64,000 nucleotides of DNA from JBCKUK01 sp038924905 (GTDB lineage: Bacteria; Pseudomonadota; Gammaproteobacteria; Burkholderiales; Methylophilaceae): the NCBI GenBank assembly GCA_038924905.1, contig JBCKUK010000005.1:1-64000 (forward strand), written 5' to 3'. Below are positions 41,853 to 50,087 of this stretch, one piece after another. The notes below the pieces were generated by a model that ran no database searches, had not been told where the DNA came from, and saw nothing but the letters and a program-made list of their open reading frames with translations. Numbering within the stretch: position 1 is the first letter of the stretch; each line of letters starts with the position of its first letter. The position numbers were made by a program, and so were the translations under genes.

Positions 41853-41989
41853 TTTACCACCAACTGCCGCACCCGACGACGCGACGCCGGCAAAATACCG
41901 CACAAACTCATGTGGTATATGCAAAGCGACGAAAGCGTCGAGTGCGGTGATGATTTTAAAAGCTTTCCAAGTTGCACCCTGCTCACCTG

Positions 41990-43411
41990 TCAATGCCGGA
42001 GTAAATGTGTACCAAATAGCGCGTTAAAAGTGTACCAATCCAGGTTAATAAATAGAGCCGTTTGATCTAGTTCTCCGCGAGCGTTGGTAAGCCAAACCAC
42101 CTCACCAAATCTCTGATACCGGGATAATTTTTGAAATAGATCCAAATTTAGGGACGACGCTCTGGGAATTACTAGACTACCTTTTGAATGTGATGCCATG
42201 TGCGAATATGCTATGAAATGAATATCATCTATCTGGCTTGGCCAATTAGCAATGAAGAAGGAGATCCGCTCTTGTCGAGTTAGGATACTAATTGCGGTGG
42301 ATTGATTTACGGTTGCGAACTTTCGCTGGCCTTCGTCGATTAGATAGACTCCATGCAGCAGCTTGTTCTCTACGATAAATTTTCTTAGAGCGCTGCCATC
42401 TGTTCCAGACATCCATGAATCCGGTGAGATGATAGCTAGGCTTGCCCCACGCAACACAAGCTCAGCACAAACACGATAAAAAAGTTTTGAAAGCTCTGGA
42501 ATGCCTTTTTCATTAGAGAAGAAGTGATATTGCTGCTTAAGGCGACTGGCAATGGATGAAATTGATTTATGCAGATCAGTGATAGATGCTTGCGTGCCAT
42601 TTTTTCCACTAGTCCAGGCGGTTTCACTATTTGTTGCGCGATCAGATGTAATTCGAAGGCGGCCATAAGGGGGATTAATTATTATGTTCAGACAATCCGA
42701 AATACCTAATATCGGCTCGCTCATCATTGTCTCGATACCATCACCGATCCGAACCTCAATCTCGCCATGATAGCCTGTAAGTTCAGCTACTCTTTGTAGT
42801 AGGTGAGTTGCCCATCTTGCCAATGTTTCGTCTAGCTCAACCCCTATCACCTTCTTGTATCGCCCGGGCGGTGAAAGCATGAGTGCGGAGCACAATAGCG
42901 CGCCACTCCCCACGCAAGGGTCGAGAAGAGTCTCTGCACTACACTTATTTAATTCCTCTACCATTAGGGAACATATGTCAGGTGGAGTAAAGAAAGTTCC
43001 AAAGTGTTTTGCCACCGACAAATTTTTGATCGGCTTGAGTGGAGTTGCTGGATCAAAGAAGATGTAATACGTTTGTTCAATGACTTTAGATCCAAGAAAG
43101 GCCACAACGGTTGGGTCATCGAGCATCAGGACGTGGTCGTTCAGAACACTGGCAGTGACTAAGACATTGAACGCCAGAGCATCACGCCCACTAGGTAGGG
43201 GTAGTATTTCACTGTATGGTATGAAGTGGCTAGAAATTGACGTGCCTGCATTAGCTTGCCAATTAGTGCTAGCCAACTGCTCGGCTGCTGCTTTACGCAG
43301 AGCTAATGCCCGCTTCTCGATGTCCGGCATATTAATATCGCGGAAATTCTTTTTGAAATTCACTGAGTTCGACGAGCCAGTGGGTGCGCTATTTTTGTTC
43401 TTGCGAATCAC
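41990..43411 (-). CDS. N6-adenine DNA methyltransferase, C-terminally truncated
   Basis: A 473-residue class I methyltransferase. Motif I is DPCVGSGAL (164-172), and motif IV is NPPY (246-249), typical of N6-adenine enzymes. The FTPPDICSLM segment before motif I resembles N6_Mtase/Eco57I-like proteins. After RGELDQT, where the target-recognition region should follow, the sequence becomes IS21-like end DNA and stops. It starts with GTG, overlapping the stop of the RHH gene (GTGA). No restriction nuclease is nearby. Activity without the C-terminus is doubtful. Confidence 0.82.
   Translation of the reverse strand: MIRKNKNSAPTGSSNSVNFKKNFRDINMPDIEKRALALRKAAAEQLASTNWQANAGTSISSHFIPYSEILPLPSGRDALAFNVLVTASVLNDHVLMLDDPTVVAFLGSKVIEQTYYIFFDPATPLKPIKNLSVAKHFGTFFTPPDICSLMVEELNKCSAETLLDPCVGSGALLCSALMLSPPGRYKKVIGVELDETLARWATHLLQRVAELTGYHGEIEVRIGDGIETMMSEPILGISDCLNIIINPPYGRLRITSDRATNSETAWTSGKNGTQASITDLHKSISSIASRLKQQYHFFSNEKGIPELSKLFYRVCAELVLRGASLAIISPDSWMSGTDGSALRKFIVENKLLHGVYLIDEGQRKFATVNQSTAISILTRQERISFFIANWPSQIDDIHFIAYSHMASHSKGSLVIPRASSLNLDLFQKLSRYQRFGEVVWLTNARGELDQTALFINLDWYTFNALFGTHLLRH
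42007..42037. mobile_element. IS21-like terminal repeats at the methyltransferase end
   Basis: GTGTACCA occurs at 42007-42014 and 42030-42037, a 23-base period, the pattern of multiple repeats at IS21-family ends. They lie where the methyltransferase similarity stops. No transposase is present nearby; 41853-42006 holds no other gene I can support. Confidence 0.5.
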
Positions 43412-43587
43412 TTTCTCTCCTCATTCCACTTTTGCTCATTTGGCATCGTTGCCATATACCGTTCTGCCTCACGAAGGAACCACATTTTTAATGACATTCC
43501 GTCCATCGCTAAGGTAGCGTAGAGATGCCTTTTAAAATTAGGATCAACTTCGAGAACAATCCTACCGCTTGATCCGATGCTCATCAT
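43408..43587 (-). CDS. Ribbon-helix-helix-like small protein upstream of the methyltransferase
   Basis: A 59-residue protein from ATG with AGGAGA just upstream. The segment GRIVLEVDPNFKRHLYATLA, then MSLKMWFLREAERYM, has the strand-helix-helix pattern of Arc/CopG-type regulators. Its stop overlaps the methyltransferase GTG (GTGA), so the two are coupled. It probably represses its own promoter, where repeats are seen. A role in timing methyltransferase expression is inference. Confidence 0.65.
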   Translation of the reverse strand: MMSIGSSGRIVLEVDPNFKRHLYATLAMDGMSLKMWFLREAERYMATMPNEQKWNEERK

Positions 43588-43596
43588 ATTTCTCCT

Positions 43597-43625
43597 GTTA
43601 TGTAATATATGTTATGTTACATAAC
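43597..43625. promoter_or_regulatory. Repeat-containing operator before the RHH gene
   Basis: GTTATGTA (43597-43604) and GTTATGTT (43611-43618) are 14 bases apart, and ACATAAC (43619-43625) completes an inverted repeat with the second copy. Such spaced short repeats just upstream of an RHH gene fit an autoregulatory site. Confidence 0.45.
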
Positions 43626-43771
43626 AAGTGGGGTGAGACCTAATTAATTATCAATATTGGCATGCTACGGCAATCCAAAAATAATCGCTGCGTAGTTTCG
43701 ACCCAATACCGACGTTAATATCCTAGACACCGCAGCGTGGTCTATACCGCGACTCCCTTGAAAAAGCAAAA

Positions 43772-43794
43772 AGCCAGAGTGCAGAACTCTGGCT
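43772..43794 (-). terminator. Terminator of tRNA-Phe
   Basis: AGCCAGAGT (43772-43780) and ACTCTGGCT (43786-43794) pair. On the minus strand five T follow. It stands 58 bases past the tRNA-Phe 3' end. Confidence 0.75.
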
Positions 43795-43851
43795 AGTTGC
43801 TTGTTATTGGTGGGCTCCACAGCATAACCACAGGAGTCTTCTAGAATTTTC

Positions 43852-43927
<76 letters not shown>

Positions 43928-44080
43928 AGCTTGTGCGGGCGCTAAGCTCTCGCAAGTCGCGCATTATAGCAAACTTCATCGACTCATGGCATGCCGACCT
44001 CGCCACATTTGATATGCGAGATACCGTAAAAAAACAGGTTTAAAAACGATGTGTTCAGACATGATGAAAGTTTAAATTTA

Positions 44081-44129
44081 CCTGTAAAAAGGCCACCCAA
44101 AGTAATATTTTGGGTGGCCTTTTTACAGG
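44081..44129. terminator. Long bidirectional terminator hairpin
   Basis: A perfect 21-bp inverted repeat (44081-44101 and 44109-44129) with internal AAAAA/TTTTT tracts around GGCCACCC. It closes the minus-strand btuB unit just after the membrane protein gene. Confidence 0.85.
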
Positions 44130-44139
44130 TAATAATGAC

Positions 44140-44715
44140 TTAAGCTCTTGCTGGTTTTTTAATGTTGAGCCTGCGCAAAGCTTGAGCGGCCGCCCAAACA
44201 ATGCCGAAATACATGGCAGTAAAGCCCAAATAACCTGGCAGGTATTCCCAACCATGTTTCATCGATTCAATTACGCCTGCATCGGGGAAGCGGCCTGAGA
44301 ACAAATAGTAGGTCTGTGTGGATATCACAAAAGCTGACAGCGTTGTGATGAGTGCTGTGAATGCATAAGTCAGGGCTGAGAAAGCATCATTTTTCTTGGC
44401 CAGCCAGCGCCCACCCAGCCACATAGCACCATATGCGGGTATCAAGCCCCAATAACCATTGGTCAGACAAAACCCCTGTGCCGGATCAAATGCGGCGGCG
44501 CCAAAATCAATCACCGTAGCTAATACAAAGAGCGCTGCAAACCACCCAGCACGTTTTAAAAATAATCCACCCAGCAAGAACAACACCAAGCTTGCATCAG
44601 GTAGCGACACTTGTGTTAATACGTGGCTACCGCGAGTAAGCAACATAAAAAATGCGATTGCTCCGGCTATACCAAAGTGTTTGGCAGAAGGCAGGTTTTT
44701 TGATAAAGCGTTCAT
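44140..44715 (-). CDS. Multi-pass membrane protein linked to B12 uptake
   Basis: A 191-residue inner-membrane protein with about six hydrophobic segments. I use the ATG at 44715, 7 bases after GGAG, not the open frame 15 codons upstream. It lies 60 bases after btuB in the same direction, behind the cobalamin riboswitch, so its synthesis should depend on B12 status. Its topology would fit a substrate-binding component of a transporter or a cobalamin-related membrane protein; sequence alone does not decide. Confidence 0.65.
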   Translation of the reverse strand: MNALSKNLPSAKHFGIAGAIAFFMLLTRGSHVLTQVSLPDASLVLFLLGGLFLKRAGWFAALFVLATVIDFGAAAFDPAQGFCLTNGYWGLIPAYGAMWLGGRWLAKKNDAFSALTYAFTALITTLSAFVISTQTYYLFSGRFPDAGVIESMKHGWEYLPGYLGFTAMYFGIVWAAAQALRRLNIKKPARA

Positions 44716-44775
44716 TGCATATCTCCAGATAAAAGCGCTATAACCTACAGCGCATTTCAAACTTTGTTAATCATA

Positions 44776-46611
44776 TCATTTTGGCTCATAGCGTATGTTT
44801 ACAAATAAATTTGAACCAGGGGTGTCATACACAAAGCCGCCAGCGGCAGGATCGCCGTCAAATGCCAGCGCATATTGCTTATCAAACAGGTTGTTTACGC
44901 GTGCCTGCAATTTCCAGTCAGGATTAATCTTATAGTCAGCGGTTACATTAAAAATCGTGTAGCCGTCAAGGCGTTGATTATTAGCGGCGTCATTATAACG
45001 TGCAGAGGACGCAATTGCCTCAGCACCAAAACGCCAGTCACCCCAGTCATGACTCAGGTTTGCACTGGCATGACGATTTGCGCGACGTACCAATAAATTA
45101 TCGGTTTCTTTGTCTCTCGGGGATTGCACATCCACGCTACCTTTTAACTGCCAATTATCCCAGCGCTGAGTGCCAGCTAAGGTTAAACCCCGGATGCGCG
45201 CCTCGTTAACATTAAAAACAAAAGGGGGCAGAAAATCTAGTGCAATTAAATCTTTGATCTTGTTTTCGTAAAAGGTTAACGACGCACTATTTTGAGAGGT
45301 TTCGTAACGCAGACTTGCCTCAAGGCTACGTGATTTTTCTGGCTTCAGATTAGGATTACTAAAACCTGGATAATATAAATCGTTAAAACTTGGGGCTTTG
45401 AAAGCTGTCCCATAGCTGCCGGTTACGCGCCAATTTTCATTAAAGCTATAGCCATAGCCTAATCCGCCAGTATCGTTTGTTCCAAAACTTGAATTGTGAT
45501 CGCTACGATAGTTGGCTTGCAGGGAATGTGAGCCTAAATTCACCAGATAACCTATCAGGAAGCCGTCGTTATTACGGCTGTTTTTATCAAATGTGGTGGT
45601 TGATGAAACACGCTCTTCTAATCGGTCATACAGTAGGGTGAGTGTACCTAGCGGCAAGTTGATGTCATTTTGCCAGGAATATTGGCGCTGCTTTGTTCTA
45701 AACAGGCTACGACCAAATTCCTGAAAACTGACCGATTCATCTAAGCCCTCCCCCAGACGTAAGGTAGAAAGCCAATTGGAAGTGAATTGGTTGTGGCTGA
45801 TAACTGCATAGCTTAGTTGGGTTAAATCAGCGTTATCAGAAAAATTTGTGGCATTGAATCTGCTGTCAAAACTAGTATGGCCCACACTACTTAAGAATTG
45901 CACCACAATATCATGGCCTTGCACTATTTGATGAGAAACCGAACCAGAAACAGCCAAATTGCGATAACCATCCTTGTCTTTAAATTGCGGATTGCTGGTC
46001 TTGTAAGCAGAGAATCCCTGTGTATCAGAACTCGAAACATTTAAAGAGAAACTGGTATCTTTAGCACTGCCACGCACACCAGCTTCTGCTGTTTTTGTGT
46101 CATAAGTACCATAACCCGCGCTTGCGTAAAAGCGCGGCTTACCTTCACCTTTTTTAGTAAAAATTTGAATAACGCCTCCAATTGCATCTGCGCCATAAAG
46201 GCTGGAAGCAGGGCCACGCACGATCTCTATTTTTTCAATTTGTGCGAGCGGAAGGTTTTCAAATGCGGTAATGCCTGCGGTTGCAGAGTTAATCCGCATA
46301 CCGTCAATTAGCACCACTAAATGACCCGTGTTGGTTCCACGTAAAAATACGCCTGAGGTTTTGCCCGCACCGCCGTTACTGGTGATCTCAACGCCAGGCT
46401 GAGACTGCAATACTTCAATTAGTGTGGATTGTCCTGCGCGTTCAATTTCTTCGTGAGTAATAACGGTTACATCAGCAATGACAGTATCTTGAGGTTGAGA
46501 AATGCGGCTTGCTGTGACGATTACCTCGTCTGCCTGAATATTGGTTTCTTCGGCAAAGGTAGAGGGTGAGAAAAGCAAACCAATCAGGCTTGCGATAGCA
46601 GTCTTGTTCAT
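44776..46611 (-). CDS. btuB: TonB-dependent vitamin B12 receptor BtuB
   Basis: This outer-membrane receptor takes up cobalamin or cobinamide with TonB energy. The 611-residue protein has a signal peptide ending in TFA (about residue 20), the TonB box DEVIVTA near 28-34 and a plug domain (about 45-150) with the family's GADAIGGVIQIFTKKG. A 22-strand barrel follows and ends in FVNIRYEPK. A cobalamin riboswitch lies in its 5' leader, which supports the substrate. Confidence 0.92.
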   Translation of the reverse strand: MNKTAIASLIGLLFSPSTFAEETNIQADEVIVTASRISQPQDTVIADVTVITHEEIERAGQSTLIEVLQSQPGVEITSNGGAGKTSGVFLRGTNTGHLVVLIDGMRINSATAGITAFENLPLAQIEKIEIVRGPASSLYGADAIGGVIQIFTKKGEGKPRFYASAGYGTYDTKTAEAGVRGSAKDTSFSLNVSSSDTQGFSAYKTSNPQFKDKDGYRNLAVSGSVSHQIVQGHDIVVQFLSSVGHTSFDSRFNATNFSDNADLTQLSYAVISHNQFTSNWLSTLRLGEGLDESVSFQEFGRSLFRTKQRQYSWQNDINLPLGTLTLLYDRLEERVSSTTTFDKNSRNNDGFLIGYLVNLGSHSLQANYRSDHNSSFGTNDTGGLGYGYSFNENWRVTGSYGTAFKAPSFNDLYYPGFSNPNLKPEKSRSLEASLRYETSQNSASLTFYENKIKDLIALDFLPPFVFNVNEARIRGLTLAGTQRWDNWQLKGSVDVQSPRDKETDNLLVRRANRHASANLSHDWGDWRFGAEAIASSARYNDAANNQRLDGYTIFNVTADYKINPDWKLQARVNNLFDKQYALAFDGDPAAGGFVYDTPGSNLFVNIRYEPK

Positions 46612-46749
46612 AGAATTTCCTTAACAACATGCGACCCCGCATGTTTTGGTTAACATAAGGAAATACCGAAGAAAAAACAGAACGGAACGAAAGCCGGAGA
46701 AAAGGCATTGCGTCACGAAAACCGTCACCCCGCGGCATTTCCAGGCAGA

Positions 46750-46915
46750 GTTGTGTAGGCCGGTCTCCGGGCTCACAAGATTTGGTTCATCGCCTTCCCA
46801 AGCATTACTACTGCTCAGTGGCGTGATGATGAACCCACGCTTGTTTACCGTTGCGGGGGCAGCACAGGCATTGTTTTAGTAAAAACGCACCTGTTTCCCA
46901 GTTTCACCTAACCGC
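46750..46915 (-). promoter_or_regulatory. Cobalamin riboswitch
   Basis: On the minus strand the leader of btuB contains the conserved CTGCCCCCGCAACGGTAA block, a GCCACTG box and the closing AGCCCGGAGACCGGCC element. These are the diagnostic parts of the B12 aptamer. Adenosylcobalamin binding should shut off btuB and the membrane gene behind it. About 140 bases separate it from the btuB start. Confidence 0.92.
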
Positions 46916-47090
46916 AGATATGAATAAAAAACTGCGGTGTCGGAACCTGACAACTTGTACCAATTATATGTTACCAGGCGCAAGATTGGCAAAACAGTTT
47001 TTGTGGCGGTTTCAGATAAGGTGTTGTAACACTTTCAAAAAATAAGCTTAATAGTTGACTATACGGGGTTTTTCAAATTATAGTGGCACC

Positions 47091-47324
47091 ATGGATGCTG
47101 CTGATTTAAAAGCCTTGGAAGATAAATTAATGCAACTAATTGCATTGTGTCAGTTGCTACGCTCGGAAAATATCGAGTTGCGGCAGAACCTTGCGCAGGC
47201 GCAAGATGACACCAAGCAGCTCAAGGACAGCATGACCAAAGCCAGCACCCGCCTGGGAGCCTTGATAGAGCAATTGCCACAAGATGCTGATAGCCATAGT
47301 GTTTTGGGCAGGGAAGCATCGTGA
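47091..47324 (+). CDS. ZapB-like coiled-coil protein
   Basis: A 77-residue protein, mainly one coiled coil (LEDKLMQLIALCQLLRSENI, then LRQNLAQAQ). It is of the kind encoded directly before zapA in many beta- and gammaproteobacteria. I use the ATG at 47091; the upstream open frame has no better start. Its stop overlaps the zapA GTG (GTGA). It probably assists Z-ring formation with ZapA. Confidence 0.75.
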   Translation: MDAADLKALEDKLMQLIALCQLLRSENIELRQNLAQAQDDTKQLKDSMTKASTRLGALIEQLPQDADSHSVLGREAS

Positions 47325-47611
47325 GCGAAGTGCGCGGCGTGGATGTTAGCATCATGGGACGTGAATTTACCGTCTCATGCACTGATGAAGAGCGCCCCGG
47401 GCTAATGGCAGCATGCAACTACATAGACAAGAAAATGCGTGATATACGTGATAGTGGCAAAGTTGTAGGGGTAGAACGCATTGCGGTGATGGCCGCACTG
47501 AACTTGGCTCACGAGCTTTTAACCACGCAAAGTGGTGAATTTGACATCGGTGATTTCAAGCGTAGAATCATTGTGATGCAGGATCAAATTGATGGGGCAC
47601 TGGCGGAGTAA
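47321..47611 (+). CDS. zapA: Cell division protein ZapA
   Basis: ZapA crosslinks FtsZ filaments at the division site. The 96-residue product begins at GTG overlapping the preceding stop. It has VDVSIMGREFTVSC, then AACNYIDKKMRDIRDSG and the C-terminal coiled coil. The next feature is a 6S RNA, the classical zapA neighbour. Confidence 0.92.
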   Translation: MSEVRGVDVSIMGREFTVSCTDEERPGLMAACNYIDKKMRDIRDSGKVVGVERIAVMAALNLAHELLTTQSGEFDIGDFKRRIIVMQDQIDGALAE

Positions 47612-47669
47612 AATCCGTTGTTTTTGGTTCCTCATCACTAGTTAAGCCAGTCACTCTAGTCTTTCCGGT

Positions 47670-47875
47670 TTGTTCCCTGCGATGTTACTTAAGCTAATAA
47701 TTCCTTGAACTAGCTTTTGGCATCGGTTGCGGTTAATCGGGTTGCGGTGTGCGCGCTCCAAGTTGGGTGTTCTTATAAGACACCTCTGGCGAGTGTGCCT
47801 AAAGCGCTTTAGGCTGCTACCACTTGAACTTTTTGGTTCAGGATGCTGGCTTAGGTGGTATTCGCAGGGACATTT
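47670..47875 (+). ncRNA. ssrS: 6S RNA (ssrS)
   Basis: Downstream of zapA, TGTTCCCTGCGA (from 47671) pairs with TTCGCAGGGACA (to 47873), enclosing about 180 bases with an internal TTGAACTTTTTGGTTCA hairpin. Closing stem, length and position match 6S RNA, which holds sigma-70 RNA polymerase in stationary phase. The exact ends are approximate. Confidence 0.78.
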
Positions 47876-47901
47876 ATTCATGTCCAGTTTTAATTGATGG
47901 G

Positions 47902-48261
47902 TTACCTTAGTGCGTGATATTTAAGGTCAGCCAGACTTACAATTTCCAGTGCTTTTTCATGTGTGGATTCCAGAATGACGGGTGGCGCCATGCCAGCCTC
48001 TGTCGCCTCGTGCCAGCGCAAGGCACACAGACACCAGCGGTCACCCGGCTTCAAGCCATCAAAAGCATATTGTGGACGAGCCGTACTTAAATCATTGCCC
48101 CGTAATTTAGAAAACACCAAAAACTCTTCGGTCACCTGAACGCATACGGTATGGCTGCCAGTATCTTCTGGACCGGTTTCACAGCAACCGGTGCGAGTAA
48201 AGCCAGTCAGCGGATTGCGGCTGCAAAGCTGCAATTCAGTACTCAAAACGTTGCGTGCCAT
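47902..48261 (-). CDS. DUF2237 family protein
   Basis: A 119-residue protein of the DUF2237 family. It contains RNPLTGFTRTGCCETG, then SHTVCVQVTEEFLVF, PGDRWCLCALRW and the ending THEKALEIVSLADLKYHAL. All its conserved Cys and Trp are present. The function is unknown. It is transcribed toward the 6S RNA and away from the EVE gene. Confidence 0.85.
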   Translation of the reverse strand: MARNVLSTELQLCSRNPLTGFTRTGCCETGPEDTGSHTVCVQVTEEFLVFSKLRGNDLSTARPQYAFDGLKPGDRWCLCALRWHEATEAGMAPPVILESTHEKALEIVSLADLKYHALR

Positions 48262-48342
48262 TTTTATGCTCTAAAAATTTAATCTGGTCGGGTTATGATA
48301 CGAGAATCCAACCCTGCTTGAGAAGGTTTTTGAATTTAAATC

Positions 48343-48801
48343 ATGCGCTACTGGTTAATGAAATCCGAGCCATCGGATGTGTCCATTGATGATCTTGCAT
48401 CTTTTCCAAATCAATCGATAGATTGGTATGGCGTACGCAATTATCAAGCGCGTAACTTCATGCGCGATCAAATGCAAGTGGGCGACGGCGTGTTGTTTTA
48501 TCACTCTAACTGCGACGAGCCAGGCATTGCAGGTATTGCACAAGTGAGCACCCTGGCGTATCCCGATCGATTGCAATTTATAAAAGGTCACAAGTATTAT
48601 GACTCACAAGCCACGCCAGAAACACCACGTTGGTTTAATGTGAATGTGAAGCTTGTGCGCAAGACCAGATTATTAAGCTTGAAGGAGATGCGCGGATATC
48701 CGGAGCTGACCAATATGCGTACCTTGCAGCGCGGTAATCGCTTATCAATTACACCAGTCGACCCAAGAGATTGGGAATTTATTATTAAGAAACTGCAATA
48801 A
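48343..48801 (+). CDS. EVE domain protein
   Basis: A 152-residue single-domain EVE protein with PUA-like fold: YWLMKSEPSDVSIDDL, WYGVRNYQARNFM, then GDGVLFYHSN and WFNVNVKLV. EVE domains bind modified bases in DNA or RNA. The stand-alone proteobacterial form is common beside core genes, so a defence role is not implied. A terminator overlaps its end. Confidence 0.9.
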   Translation: MRYWLMKSEPSDVSIDDLASFPNQSIDWYGVRNYQARNFMRDQMQVGDGVLFYHSNCDEPGIAGIAQVSTLAYPDRLQFIKGHKYYDSQATPETPRWFNVNVKLVRKTRLLSLKEMRGYPELTNMRTLQRGNRLSITPVDPRDWEFIIKKLQ

Positions 48802-48823
48802 AAAGCCCCGATTTGGGGCTTTT
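48801..48823. terminator. Bidirectional terminator after the EVE gene
   Basis: AAAAGCCCC pairs with GGGGCTTTT around GATTT, between two convergent genes. Confidence 0.85.
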
Positions 48824-48835
48824 ATTCATACAATA

Positions 48836-49969
48836 CTATTTGAATTTGGCATCCAGACTGCCCATGGCCTTGGGGTAAGTCACCAGACCCCAAGGCAAGC
48901 CTTTAACTTCAATTTGTTTCGTTACTTCTAATTTATCCACATCAATCACTAATACTTCGTCAGACTTGCCGCAGGCTAATAAAATCTGTTTATCATCTGG
49001 CGTAAAGGTAAAATGCCAGCAACGGTTGCCAGTGGGGATATCCTTAATTTTTTCATAGGATTTAGCATCGAATACTTGCAGTACTTTGGCTTTATTCGTT
49101 GCTACAAAAATGCGTTCGCCCTTGTGGTCAAAAGCTATTCCATAAGGCGTTTCAGCAGTATCAACAGTGCGCAAAAAGTTGAAGTCTTTATCCAGCACCA
49201 TAATCTTGTTGCCATATTCCAGCGTGGCAAGGTAGGTGTTGCCATCGGGCGATACTTTAATACCGCGTGGGCGGTCGCCGTACTCGTGCGTTCTGATGGT
49301 TTTGATTAAGCTGCCATCGTTAATATTGTGTACGGTGATGGTGTTGTCGGCTTCATTGGTAATCACAAGGTTTTTGCCGTCAGCAGAAAACTCAATACCC
49401 TCAGTTTCTGGCCCGCCAACAATCTCGCGTATTTTTTTGCCTTGTGTTAAATCCACCACTGCGATGCGCGCTGGCTCTGCATCTTTATCATCATCATCTT
49501 TTTCTTCTGCCTTATCACCAGGTTTTGGTGGTGGGCCGCTTTTGGCACTGGGTTCAGATGAAATATAAGCATAGTTACCATTAACGCGCACAAACTCAGG
49601 GTTTTTGCCTACTAAAATTTGTTGCAGCACCTCACCTGTTGCGGTGTCGATAACAGAGATGCTTTCATTCTCGCGTGTGGCAACAATGAGTTTTTTACCA
49701 TCTTCGGTGACGCCTAGGCCGCGCGCGCCCAGCGCTTTCACATCAAACTGCTTAACGACGGCCATACTGGCAAGATCAATCACGCTCACGCCCGCATCTT
49801 GGCTGGTGACGTAAGCAAGCCCGCTCGATGTTGCGCTGCTAGCCGCCGGTGCCGATTGAGTGGCTTGTGTATTTTCTGTTTGTTCTTTGCTACAGCCAAC
49901 CGCACCAGCGACTAAAGCTAGTAGAAGTAAACTGATGCGCGCTCTATTAGATGCAGGTATAAATTTCAT
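48836..49969 (-). CDS. YVTN-type beta-propeller lipoprotein
   Basis: A 377-residue lipoprotein. The signal peptide ends in GAVGC with the lipid Cys near residue 26, followed by a Thr/Ala linker. A seven-bladed YVTN/cytochrome d1-like propeller covers about 50-370 with repeated SVIDTATGEV- and ITVHNINDGS-type blades. A Lys/Glu/Asp-rich loop (about 140-165) interrupts blade three. There is no heme motif, so it is a binding or scaffolding protein of unknown partner. Confidence 0.82.
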   Translation of the reverse strand: MKFIPASNRARISLLLLALVAGAVGCSKEQTENTQATQSAPAASSATSSGLAYVTSQDAGVSVIDLASMAVVKQFDVKALGARGLGVTEDGKKLIVATRENESISVIDTATGEVLQQILVGKNPEFVRVNGNYAYISSEPSAKSGPPPKPGDKAEEKDDDDKDAEPARIAVVDLTQGKKIREIVGGPETEGIEFSADGKNLVITNEADNTITVHNINDGSLIKTIRTHEYGDRPRGIKVSPDGNTYLATLEYGNKIMVLDKDFNFLRTVDTAETPYGIAFDHKGERIFVATNKAKVLQVFDAKSYEKIKDIPTGNRCWHFTFTPDDKQILLACGKSDEVLVIDVDKLEVTKQIEVKGLPWGLVTYPKAMGSLDAKFK

Positions 49970-50087
49970 TCATTATCTCCAAAGTGTTATCTGACTATAA
50001 TTAAGCAGATATTTTTATTAGGCTAAGCTTTACTAAACCAATCTATATTGTTTACATAACCAACTTTAAACAGCCAAATGAAAGTAG

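Noticed and set aside
41625..41993. 122-codon minus-strand frame over repeat B
   Set aside because: It crosses the repeat and the IS21-like end, with no ribosome binding site. The frame is broken in repeat A, so it is unlikely to be coding.
48343..48801. EVE protein as part of a defence system
   Set aside because: It is a stand-alone EVE protein among core genes with no restriction or methylation genes beside it.
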